Of a stretch of 8,688 nucleotides of DNA, positions 1 through 5,530 are shown one piece after another. Below the pieces are notes generated by a model. The model was not told where the DNA came from and did no database searches. It was given only the letters and a program-made list of their open reading frames with translations. The position numbers were made by a program, and so were the translations under genes. Each line of letters starts with the position of its first letter. The stretch's first letter is position 1. Origin of the DNA: Paracoccaceae bacterium (GTDB lineage Bacteria > Pseudomonadota > Alphaproteobacteria > Rhodobacterales > Rhodobacteraceae); contig DAOUPC010000105.1 of the NCBI GenBank assembly GCA_030626365.1, positions 1 to 8,688 of the forward strand. The letters run 5' to 3'.

Positions 1-307
1 CCGATGGGTCCAGTTCAAGCCGTTTGGGCGCGATATCTTCGCCGCAGTCGTCGCAATAGCCAAATTCACCGGCGTTGATCCGGGCAAGGGCGGCCTTTAG
101 GCGGGTTGTCTGGATTTCACGGCGGACCTGCTGGGCCTTGGCCATGGCCTGGTTTTGCAATGCGTCCATACGGCTAAGCCGGCCAACCGATTGCTGGTCA
201 AGCTGAACCACCGCCTGCGCCCCCTGACCAAGTTGGTTTTCAGCCTTGATTGCCACCAGCCGTTCCCGGATCAGGGCCGTAAACCGGGTGGTGTCAGAAC
301 CATTCAT
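1..307 (-). CDS. DksA/TraR-family zinc-finger protein (3' end cut by window)
   Basis: This reading frame starts at the ATG at 307-305 and runs off the left edge, giving 102 residues. It begins MNGSDTTRFTALIRERL and is followed by a long Gln/Arg/Ala-rich helical stretch (about residues 20-75) like the coiled-coil hairpin of DksA-type proteins. The sequence then reads INAGEFGYCDDCGEDI, with Cys85 and Cys88 forming the first CxxC of a C4 zinc finger; the second pair would lie beyond the window. Family members bind RNA polymerase through its secondary channel and modulate transcription. Short versions of about 110 residues are common in Alphaproteobacteria, and their exact role is often unknown, so I give no gene symbol. 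The gene is divergent from cysE. Shine-Dalgarno support is weak: the only candidate is AAGG at 323-320, 12 nt from the ATG. The family call is firm and the function is inferred. Confidence 0.85.
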   Translation of the reverse strand, partial: MNGSDTTRFTALIRERLVAIKAENQLGQGAQAVVQLDQQSVGRLSRMDALQNQAMAKAQQVRREIQTTRLKAALARINAGEFGYCDDCGEDIAPKRLELDPS

Positions 308-338
308 GAATCAAATATACCTTATCACGGGTTTGCGT

Positions 339-368
339 TTGGTTCATTTGCCCTTAGATGCCTATTCT
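339..368 (+). promoter_or_regulatory. Candidate sigma70-type promoter of cysE
   Basis: In the short divergent region, TTGGTT (339-344) and TATTCT (363-368) are separated by 18 nt. This would place the transcription start near 375, just before the purine-rich ribosome binding region of cysE. The assignment rests on motif resemblance only, and the resulting leader would be very short. Confidence 0.28.
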
Positions 369-392
369 AAGACAAGAGAGAAAGGCATTGCC

Positions 393-1202
393 ATGGTCGA
401 TACAAGCACAAACGTCGCGCTGGTTGACCCGGTCTGGGACCGGATCACCGAAGAGGCCCACGAAGCGGTTCGCGCCGAGCCGCTGATGGGCGGGCTGGTA
501 CATGCCTGCATCCTGCATCACCAGACATTGGAAAAGGCCCTGTCTTACCGGGTCTCGGCCAAACTGACGTCAAATGAGATGTCGATGGTTGTGTTGCGCG
601 ATGTTGCCGATCAGGCCTATGCCGAGTCCCCGGAACTGGTCGAGGCCGCGCGCGCCGATCTGATGGCGGTGTTCGAACGCGACCCGGCCAGTCACCGCCT
701 GTTGCAGCCGATCTTGTATTTCAAGGGTTATCAGGCGATGCAGGCGTACCGTATTGGTCATTGGCTGTGGACGCAGGGCCGCCATGATCTGGCGTATTTC
801 TTTCAGATGCGGGTGTCCGAGATATTTGGCATCGATATTCACCCGGCTGCGCGGATTGGCAAGGGGATCATGATTGATCACGCCCATTCGATTGTTATCG
901 GTGAAACGGCTGTGGTGGGCGACAATGTGTCGATGCTGCACTCCGTCACGCTGGGCGGGACCGGCAAGGAAGAAGAAGACCGCCACCCCAAGATCGCCGA
1001 TGGGGTGCTGATCGGGGCCGGGGCCAAGGTTCTGGGCAACATAAAGGTCGGCCATTGCAGCCGGATTGCGGCAGGTTCCGTGGTGCTGAGCGACGTGCCC
1101 GCATGCAAGACCGTTGCCGGTGTGCCGGCCCGGATTGTTGGCGAGGCGGGGTGTGAACACCCATCGGTCGAGATGGATCAGATGGTGGGGGTCCGGTCGT
1201 AA
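393..1202 (+). CDS. cysE: Serine O-acetyltransferase CysE
   Basis: CysE transfers acetyl from acetyl-CoA to L-serine to give O-acetylserine, the first step of cysteine synthesis in the cytoplasm. The ATG at 393 gives 269 residues and is preceded by AAAGG (381-385) with 7 nt spacing. The frame is open further upstream, but only from non-ATG codons without conserved sequence. Residues 1-140 form the helical N-terminal SAT domain. Residues 145-250 form the left-handed beta-helix of hexapeptide repeats (GIDIHPAARIGKGIMIDHA, VTLGGTGK, DRHPK, IGAGAKVLGNIKVG, GVPARIVG). Asp148 and His163 align with the E. coli catalytic pair Asp143/His158, and His198 lies in the RHPK motif. The C-terminus stops soon after PSVEMDQ, ending VGVRS, so it lacks the longer tail ending in isoleucine that docks into cysteine synthase in E. 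coli. The gene converges on pdhC. Confidence 0.95.
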   Translation: MVDTSTNVALVDPVWDRITEEAHEAVRAEPLMGGLVHACILHHQTLEKALSYRVSAKLTSNEMSMVVLRDVADQAYAESPELVEAARADLMAVFERDPASHRLLQPILYFKGYQAMQAYRIGHWLWTQGRHDLAYFFQMRVSEIFGIDIHPAARIGKGIMIDHAHSIVIGETAVVGDNVSMLHSVTLGGTGKEEEDRHPKIADGVLIGAGAKVLGNIKVGHCSRIAAGSVVLSDVPACKTVAGVPARIVGEAGCEHPSVEMDQMVGVRS

Positions 1203-1238
1203 ATCATCACGGGTGGCGTGACCCGGGGATGGTGGAAA

Positions 1239-1303
1239 GGGGGCTGTCTGCCCCCTCTGGCCTTTGGCCATTCACCCCCGTGGATATTTGTGAACAAAAG
1301 AAG
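1239..1303. terminator. Hairpin module between convergent cysE and pdhC, likely bidirectional terminator
   Basis: GGGGGC (1239-1244), loop TGTCT, then GCCCCC (1250-1255) forms a perfect 6-bp GC stem. On the minus strand it is followed by TTT, which suits termination after pdhC; on the plus strand the following T tract is poor. A second hairpin, TGGCC-TTT-GGCCA (1258-1270), follows directly, then an AT-richer tail (1272-1303) up to the pdhC stop codon. The position between convergent genes supports a shared terminator. Confidence 0.65.
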
Positions 1304-1304
1304 A

Positions 1305-2609
1305 TCAGGCCAGCATCACCATCGGGTTTTCCAGATTGTCGACGATGGCCTGCAACAGTTGCGCCCCAAGCGCGCCGTCGATCACCCGGTGATCCACCGA
1401 CAGTGTGACCGACATCACCGTGGCCACGGCCAGTTCGCCGTCCTTGCCAACCACGGGTTTCTTTTTACCTGCCCCCACGGCCAGAATGGCCCCGTGCGGC
1501 GGGTTGATGACCGCGTCGAAATTGTCGATGCCCATCATGCCAAGGTTGGAAATGGCAAAGCTGCCGCCCTGATATTCATGTGGGGCCAGCTTTTTGTCAC
1601 GCGCACGCGCGGCGAGGTCTTTCATTTCTGCGCTTAGCGCCGAGAGCGATTTCATCTCGGCATCTTTCAGCACAGGCGTGAACAATCCGCCCTCGATGGC
1701 CACGGCCACGGCCACATCGGATGGTTTCAGTTTCAGCATCCGGTCACCGGCCCAGACCGAATTTGCGTCCGGAACCGTCTGAAGCGCCAGGGCGCAGGCC
1801 TTGATGATAAAGTCATTGACGCTGAGCTTGACGCCGCGCGCGGCCAGTTGGGCGTTCAGGTTGGCCCGGAAGGCCAGCAATGCGTCCAGTTTGATGTCGC
1901 GGCGCAGATAGAAATGCGGGATCGACTGTTTTGCCTGGGTCAGGCGTGTGGCGATGATCTTGCGCATGCCGTTCAGCGGAATTTCTTCGTATTCGCGCCC
2001 TTCGTACATGCGGGTGACCTCATCCGTGGTGGGGCCAGTGGCAAGGGTTGGTGCCGGTGTTGCGGCGGGCGCGGCGGATGCCGTGGCCGATGCTGGCGGG
2101 GTCAAAACCGGGGCGCTGGCTGTGCTGCCCAGAACATCGGCCTTGACGATGCGTCCATGCGGCCCGGTGCCGGGTATCTGCGCCAGATCCAGCCCTTTGT
2201 CGGCGGCGATGCGCCGGGCAAGAGGCGAGGCAAAGATGCGGGTGCCATCACGCGTTTGCGGCACAGGTGGTGCGGCGACGGGTGCGGTGGTTGGGCTGGC
2301 GGCCTCTTGTGGGGCGCTTGCGGTTGCGGCGGCAGGGGTGGTTGCGGTGATATCGTCTGCCGTTTCGCCATCCTCAAGCAGCAGGGCGATTGCGGTGTTG
2401 ACCTTTACGCCCTCAGAGCCTTCGGGGATCAGCAGCCTGGCGATCACGCCGTCATCGACCGCCTCGAATTCCATCGTGGCCTTGTCGGTTTCAATTTCGG
2501 CCAGCAGGTCGCCGGACGATACGGTGTCGCCCTCTTTTACCAGCCATTTGGCCAATGTGCCTTCCTCCATGGTGGGGGACAGGGCGGGCATCAGTATTTC
2601 AATGGGCAT
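1305..2609 (-). CDS. pdhC: Pyruvate dehydrogenase E2, dihydrolipoamide acetyltransferase
   Basis: E2 is the structural core of the pyruvate dehydrogenase complex. It takes the acetyl group from E1 on a swinging lipoyl arm and passes it to CoA. The protein has 434 residues. The single lipoyl domain is at about 1-80, with lipoylated Lys43 in the ETDKATMEFEA motif. An Ala/Pro/Thr-rich linker follows (about 88-118), then the peripheral subunit-binding domain at about 126-160 (FASPLARRIA, GTGPHGRIVKADV), a second Ala/Pro linker (163-195), and the catalytic acyltransferase domain (about 205-434). The active-site motif DHRVIDG is at 406-412, with His407 and Asp411. The start at 2609 has a ribosome site GGAGA (2620-2616) that touches the pdhB stop codon; the intergenic gap is 11 nt, so this is the last gene of a tight pdhABC operon. 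The lipoyl-domain DNA is nearly the same as in pdhB. Confidence 0.96.
   Translation of the reverse strand: MPIEILMPALSPTMEEGTLAKWLVKEGDTVSSGDLLAEIETDKATMEFEAVDDGVIARLLIPEGSEGVKVNTAIALLLEDGETADDITATTPAAATASAPQEAASPTTAPVAAPPVPQTRDGTRIFASPLARRIAADKGLDLAQIPGTGPHGRIVKADVLGSTASAPVLTPPASATASAAPAATPAPTLATGPTTDEVTRMYEGREYEEIPLNGMRKIIATRLTQAKQSIPHFYLRRDIKLDALLAFRANLNAQLAARGVKLSVNDFIIKACALALQTVPDANSVWAGDRMLKLKPSDVAVAVAIEGGLFTPVLKDAEMKSLSALSAEMKDLAARARDKKLAPHEYQGGSFAISNLGMMGIDNFDAVINPPHGAILAVGAGKKKPVVGKDGELAVATVMSVTLSVDHRVIDGALGAQLLQAIVDNLENPMVMLA
2385..2600 (-). repeat. Lipoyl-domain direct repeat, copy in pdhC
   Basis: This 216-nt stretch aligns without gaps to 3773-3988 in pdhB, at a constant offset of 1388 nt. 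By hand count it has about 20 mismatches (roughly 91% identity). It covers most of the lipoyl domain, including the lipoyl-lysine motif. Confidence 0.85.
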
Positions 2610-2620
2610 CGCGCGTCTCC

Positions 2621-3997
2621 TTAGCGGTAGGTCACTTGTTTCACAGCCGCGATCACCTCGTCGGTGGTCACCAGCGCGAGTTTTTCGAGGTTCGCCGCAT
2701 AGGGCATTGGCACGTCCTTGCCGGTGCAGTTGATCACCGGGGCATCCAGATAATCGAACGCCTGCTGCATGATCACCGAACTGATGTAACTGCCGACAGA
2801 CCCTTGTGGCCAGCCTTCTTCGACGGTCACGCAGCGGTTGGTTTTCATCACCGAATTGATGATGGTGGCGGTGTCCATCGGGCGCAGGGTGCGCAGGTCG
2901 ATCACCTCGGCTGAAATGCCGTCCTCGGCCAGTTTATCGGCGGCCTCAAGCGCATATTGCATGCCGATGCCAAAGCTGACGATGGTCACGTCCGTGCCTT
3001 CGCGCCAGATGCGGGCCTTGCCGAACGGAACGGTGAAATCATCCATGTCGGGCACGTCAAAGCTGCGACCGTACAGAATTTCGTTTTCCAGAAAGATCAC
3101 CGGGTTCGGGTCACGGATGGCGGTTTTCAGCAGACCTTTGGCGTCGGAGGCCGAATAGGGCATGACCACCTTGAGGCCCGGAACCTGCATGAACCATGCG
3201 GCATAGTCCTGACTGTGCTGGGCCCCGACACGGGCGGCGGCCCCGTTGGCCCCGCGAAACACCATTGGTGCGCCCATCTGGCCGCCGGACATATAAAGCG
3301 TCTTGGCAGCCGAGTTGATGATCTGGTCCATTGCCTGCACGGCAAAGTTGAAGGTCATGAATTCAACGATCGGTTTCAGCCCGGCATAGGCCGACCCAAC
3401 GGCGATTCCGGCGAACCCGTGTTCGGTGATCGGCGTGTCGATCACCCGCTTGGGGCCAAATTCATCCAGCAGGCCCTGGCTGATCTTATAGGCACCTTGA
3501 TATTCGGCCACCTCTTCGCCCATCAGATAGACATCTTCGTCGGCGCGCATTTCTTCGGCCATGGCATCGCGCAGCGCCTCGCGGACGGTCTGGCTCTTTA
3601 GGGGGGTGCCTTCGGGCCAGTCCGGGGTCAGATCACTTTGCGGCGCGGCGGGGGCTTGGGTGGTTGGCGGTGTCGGTGCGGCCTCTTGCGGGGCGGCAGG
3701 GGCGGTTGCAGGGATAGCCGCAGGGGTGGTGGTTGCCACGCTCTCAAGGCTCTCGCCCTCTTCGATCAGCACGGCGATTGCGGTGTTGACCTTTACGCCC
3801 TCAGATCCCTCGGGGATCAGGATTTTGGCGATCACACCTTCGTCGACCGCCTCGAATTCCATCGTGGCCTTGTCTGTCTCAATCTCGGCCAGAATATCGC
3901 CGGACGCGACGGTGTCGCCTTCTTTTACCAGCCATTTGGCCAGCGTGCCTTCCTCCATGGTGGGGGACAGGGCGGGCATCAGTATTTCGGTTGCCAT
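2621..3997 (-). CDS. pdhB: Pyruvate dehydrogenase E1 component, beta subunit with N-terminal lipoyl domain
   Basis: Together with PdhA, this subunit forms the thiamine-diphosphate-dependent E1 that decarboxylates pyruvate and reductively acetylates lipoyl groups. I place the start at the ATG at 3997 (MATEILMPALSPTMEEG), which has the purine-rich sequence AAGGGGAA upstream; the frame stays open further 5' but overlaps pdhA and shows no family resemblance there. The protein has 458 residues. A lipoyl domain occupies about 1-80 (Lys43 in ETDKATMEFEA), an Ala/Pro/Thr linker about 88-120, and the E1-beta transketolase-type domain about 130-458 (MGEEVAEYQGAYK, DTPITEHGFAGIAVG, GAQHSQ, VTVEEGWPQGSVG, DVPMPYA). 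A lipoyl domain fused to E1-beta is known from alphaproteobacterial PDH and means both E1-beta and E2 carry lipoate. The gap to pdhA is 14 nt and to pdhC 11 nt, which supports co-transcription. Confidence 0.95.
   Translation of the reverse strand: MATEILMPALSPTMEEGTLAKWLVKEGDTVASGDILAEIETDKATMEFEAVDEGVIAKILIPEGSEGVKVNTAIAVLIEEGESLESVATTTPAAIPATAPAAPQEAAPTPPTTQAPAAPQSDLTPDWPEGTPLKSQTVREALRDAMAEEMRADEDVYLMGEEVAEYQGAYKISQGLLDEFGPKRVIDTPITEHGFAGIAVGSAYAGLKPIVEFMTFNFAVQAMDQIINSAAKTLYMSGGQMGAPMVFRGANGAAARVGAQHSQDYAAWFMQVPGLKVVMPYSASDAKGLLKTAIRDPNPVIFLENEILYGRSFDVPDMDDFTVPFGKARIWREGTDVTIVSFGIGMQYALEAADKLAEDGISAEVIDLRTLRPMDTATIINSVMKTNRCVTVEEGWPQGSVGSYISSVIMQQAFDYLDAPVINCTGKDVPMPYAANLEKLALVTTDEVIAAVKQVTYR
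3773..3988 (-). repeat. Lipoyl-domain direct repeat, copy in pdhB
   Basis: This is the partner of 2385-2600. The two copies match without indels over 216 nt and diverge sharply in the linker, where only amino-acid composition and short words such as PQEA are shared. Confidence 0.85.
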
Positions 3998-4011
3998 GTT
4001 CTTATTCCCCT

Positions 4012-5016
4012 TCAGGCCGTTGCCGCATCGGCGTAAATGTCTGTCCAAAGTTCTTCCAACGCCGGTTCCGGGCTTTCCTTGGCGAAATCGGCGGCCTTGT
4101 TGACGATGTTCTTGATGTCCTTGTCGATCGCCTTGAGGTCCTCTTCGGTTGCGTGTTTGCCAGCCAGCAACAATTTGCGCACATGTTCGATGGCGTCGCG
4201 TTCTTCGCGCATCTTCTGAACCTCTTCGCGGGTCCGGTATTTGGCCGGGTCCGACATGGAATGCCCGCGATAGCGGTACGTCTTGATTTCCAGAATATAC
4301 GGCCCCTTGCCGGCGCGGCAGTGGGCGACCGCCTTTTCCCCGGCGGCCTTGACGGCCAGCACATCCATGCCATCGACCTGTTCGCCCGGAATGCCGAACG
4401 CCTGACCGCGCGTATAGATATCCGGCGTCGAGGTGGAGCGCTTTTGCGCCGTGCCCATGGCATATTGGTTGTTTTCGATCACAAAGATCACCGGCAGGTC
4501 CCACAGGGCCGCCATGTTGAACGATTCATACACCTGACCCTGATTTGACGCGCCATCGCCAAAATAGGCAAAGCTGACCCGCCCGTTGCCTTTGTATTTG
4601 TCGGCAAACGCCAACCCGGCGCCCAGTGGGACCTGTGCGCCAACAATGCCGTGGCCGCCGTAAAAGTTCTTTTCCTTCGAGAACATGTGCATCGAGCCAC
4701 CCTTGCCCCGCGAATAGCCCCCCGCGCGCCCGGTCAGTTCGGCCATCACGCCACCCGGGTCCATGCCACAGGCCAGCATATGACCATGGTCACGATAGGA
4801 TGTAATGCGCTTGTCACCCTCTTCTGCGGCGGCCTCAAGCCCGACGACAACGGCCTCTTGTCCGATGTAAAGATGGCAGAAACCACCGATCAGACCCATC
4901 CCGTAAAGCTGACCTGCCTTTTCTTCGAATCGGCGGATCAAAAGCATCTCGCGATAGAATTTTGTAAGTTCTTTGCCAGAAGCAGTTGGTTTCTTTGTGC
5001 TTTTTCGCGCGGCCAT
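4012..5016 (-). CDS. pdhA: Pyruvate dehydrogenase E1 component, alpha subunit
   Basis: E1-alpha binds thiamine diphosphate and Mg2+ and, with PdhB, catalyses pyruvate decarboxylation. The protein has 334 residues, typical of the alpha2beta2-type E1. After a Lys-rich N-terminus (MAARKSTKKPTASGKE) come RRFEEKAGQLYG (29-39), GFCHLYIGQEAV (45-56), SYRDHGHMLA (73-82) and RGKGGSMHMF (103-112). The thiamine-diphosphate motif starts at GDGASNQG (153-160) and ends at ENNQYA (181-186). The loop YRYRGHSMSDPAKYRTREE (248-266) corresponds to the phosphorylation loop of mitochondrial E1-alpha, but no kinase gene is visible here. The start ATG at 5016 has AAGGA (5030-5026) at 9 nt spacing. It is the first gene of pdhABC, after a 104-nt non-coding gap from ftsB containing an inverted repeat and an AT-rich block, so it probably has its own regulated promoter. 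The E3 gene is absent from the window. Confidence 0.96.
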   Translation of the reverse strand: MAARKSTKKPTASGKELTKFYREMLLIRRFEEKAGQLYGMGLIGGFCHLYIGQEAVVVGLEAAAEEGDKRITSYRDHGHMLACGMDPGGVMAELTGRAGGYSRGKGGSMHMFSKEKNFYGGHGIVGAQVPLGAGLAFADKYKGNGRVSFAYFGDGASNQGQVYESFNMAALWDLPVIFVIENNQYAMGTAQKRSTSTPDIYTRGQAFGIPGEQVDGMDVLAVKAAGEKAVAHCRAGKGPYILEIKTYRYRGHSMSDPAKYRTREEVQKMREERDAIEHVRKLLLAGKHATEEDLKAIDKDIKNIVNKAADFAKESPEPALEELWTDIYADAATA

Positions 5017-5043
5017 AACAGGACGTCCTTCCGTAAAAAGAAG

Positions 5044-5061
5044 TAGTTTAGCGTTAAACTA
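5044..5061. promoter_or_regulatory. Candidate operator upstream of pdhA (7-bp perfect inverted repeat)
   Basis: TAGTTTA (5044-5050), spacer GCGT, TAAACTA (5055-5061) is an 18-bp inverted repeat with perfect 7-bp arms and a CG at its exact centre. It abuts an AT-rich block whose minus strand reads TATAAAAT (5068-5061), a plausible -10 for pdhA, although no convincing -35 is seen. A regulator bound here would cover the likely start of transcription. Central-CG palindromes are typical of LacI-family operators; the actual regulator is unknown. Confidence 0.5.
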
Positions 5062-5120
5062 TTTTATAAATCATTTAAACCCAGCTGGCGAGGGGTAATC
5101 TGGCGTGCCACAAATTGACC

Positions 5121-5432
5121 CTAACGGATAACAATCTCGTCCGCGCGCAACAGACCCAGAACCGAGCGCGCCTGCTGGTCCAGCAAATCAAGGTCAAGAT
5201 AATCATCCGACAGCCGGTGCGTCAGGTTCTCCATCGCCGCGATCTCGGTCTTTAGCCGGGTCAGATCACGGGTCAGCACGTCGGCCTCGGCGACGATCAC
5301 AACACGACGGAACAGCCCGTAATCCCCCTGCACGGCGGCAAAGGTGAAATGGGTGCATATTGCAAATGCTGCCGCGAAATAGATCAGGGCACCAAGCTGT
5401 GGTCGGTTGGAACGGGTCAAAATCTGCCTCAT
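5121..5432 (-). CDS. ftsB: Septum formation initiator family protein (FtsB/DivIC-like)
   Basis: This small protein of 103 residues starts at the ATG at 5432; an upstream in-frame TTG at 5471 lacks a ribosome site, whereas AAAGGG (5443-5438) precedes the ATG. It has a short cytoplasmic N-terminus (MRQILTRSNRPQ) and one hydrophobic transmembrane segment at about 13-34 (LGALIYFAAAFAICTHFTFA). A Gly/Arg turn (QGDYGLFRR) follows, then a heptad-like coiled coil at about 43-75 (AEADVLTRDLTRLKTEIAAMENL) and a conserved-looking C-terminal part (DYLDLDLLDQQARSVLG). This architecture and the place just upstream of pdhA match the FtsB/DivIC family, which joins FtsL and FtsQ in the divisome at the inner membrane. 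It lies 98 nt downstream of the aldolase gene and may be read from that transcript, from its own promoter, or both. Confidence 0.82.
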   Translation of the reverse strand: MRQILTRSNRPQLGALIYFAAAFAICTHFTFAAVQGDYGLFRRVVIVAEADVLTRDLTRLKTEIAAMENLTHRLSDDYLDLDLLDQQARSVLGLLRADEIVIR

Positions 5433-5435
5433 ACG

Positions 5436-5450
5436 CGCCCTTTGCGGGCG
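5436..5450 (-). promoter_or_regulatory. Hairpin overlapping the ftsB ribosome binding site
   Basis: On the minus strand CGCCC (5450-5446), loop GCAAA, GGGCG (5440-5436) can pair. The AAAGGG ribosome site of ftsB spans the loop and the 3' arm, so the stem could limit ribosome access. The stem is only 5 bp, and chance is a realistic alternative in GC-rich DNA. Confidence 0.3.
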
Positions 5451-5530
5451 TCTTTGGGCAATATGGCACAAGTGATTCGCCTTGTGAATCCCTTGCGTGC
5501 AGAATTTGCGTAAACCCGTTGCCGAATGGG

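Noticed and set aside
246..392. 5' extension of cysE by 49 codons
   Set aside because: It would start at a TTG inside the divergent DksA-like gene. The ATG at 393 has a proper ribosome site and gives the family-typical length.
570..1271. Long open frame (233 codons) antisense to cysE
   Set aside because: It covers the well-conserved cysE frame on the other strand, has a His/Arg/Gln-rich composition typical of antisense frames in GC-rich DNA, and shows no recognisable domain.
1848..2733. Open frames of about 260 codons antisense to pdhC and pdhB
   Set aside because: Their Gly- and Ala-rich sequences mirror the Ala/Pro linker codons of E2. They have no start-site support and no domain.
3998..4504. 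5' extension of pdhB that would give a 627-residue protein
   Set aside because: The extension overlaps pdhA in another frame and reads as Arg/Gly-rich nonsense. The ATG at 3997 has a ribosome site and begins exactly at the lipoyl domain.
5020..5029. 10-bp perfect palindrome AGGACGTCCT over the pdhA ribosome site
   Set aside because: With no loop it can form at most a 3-bp RNA stem. As a protein site it would be unusually placed at the ribosome site, and palindromes of this size are common by chance.
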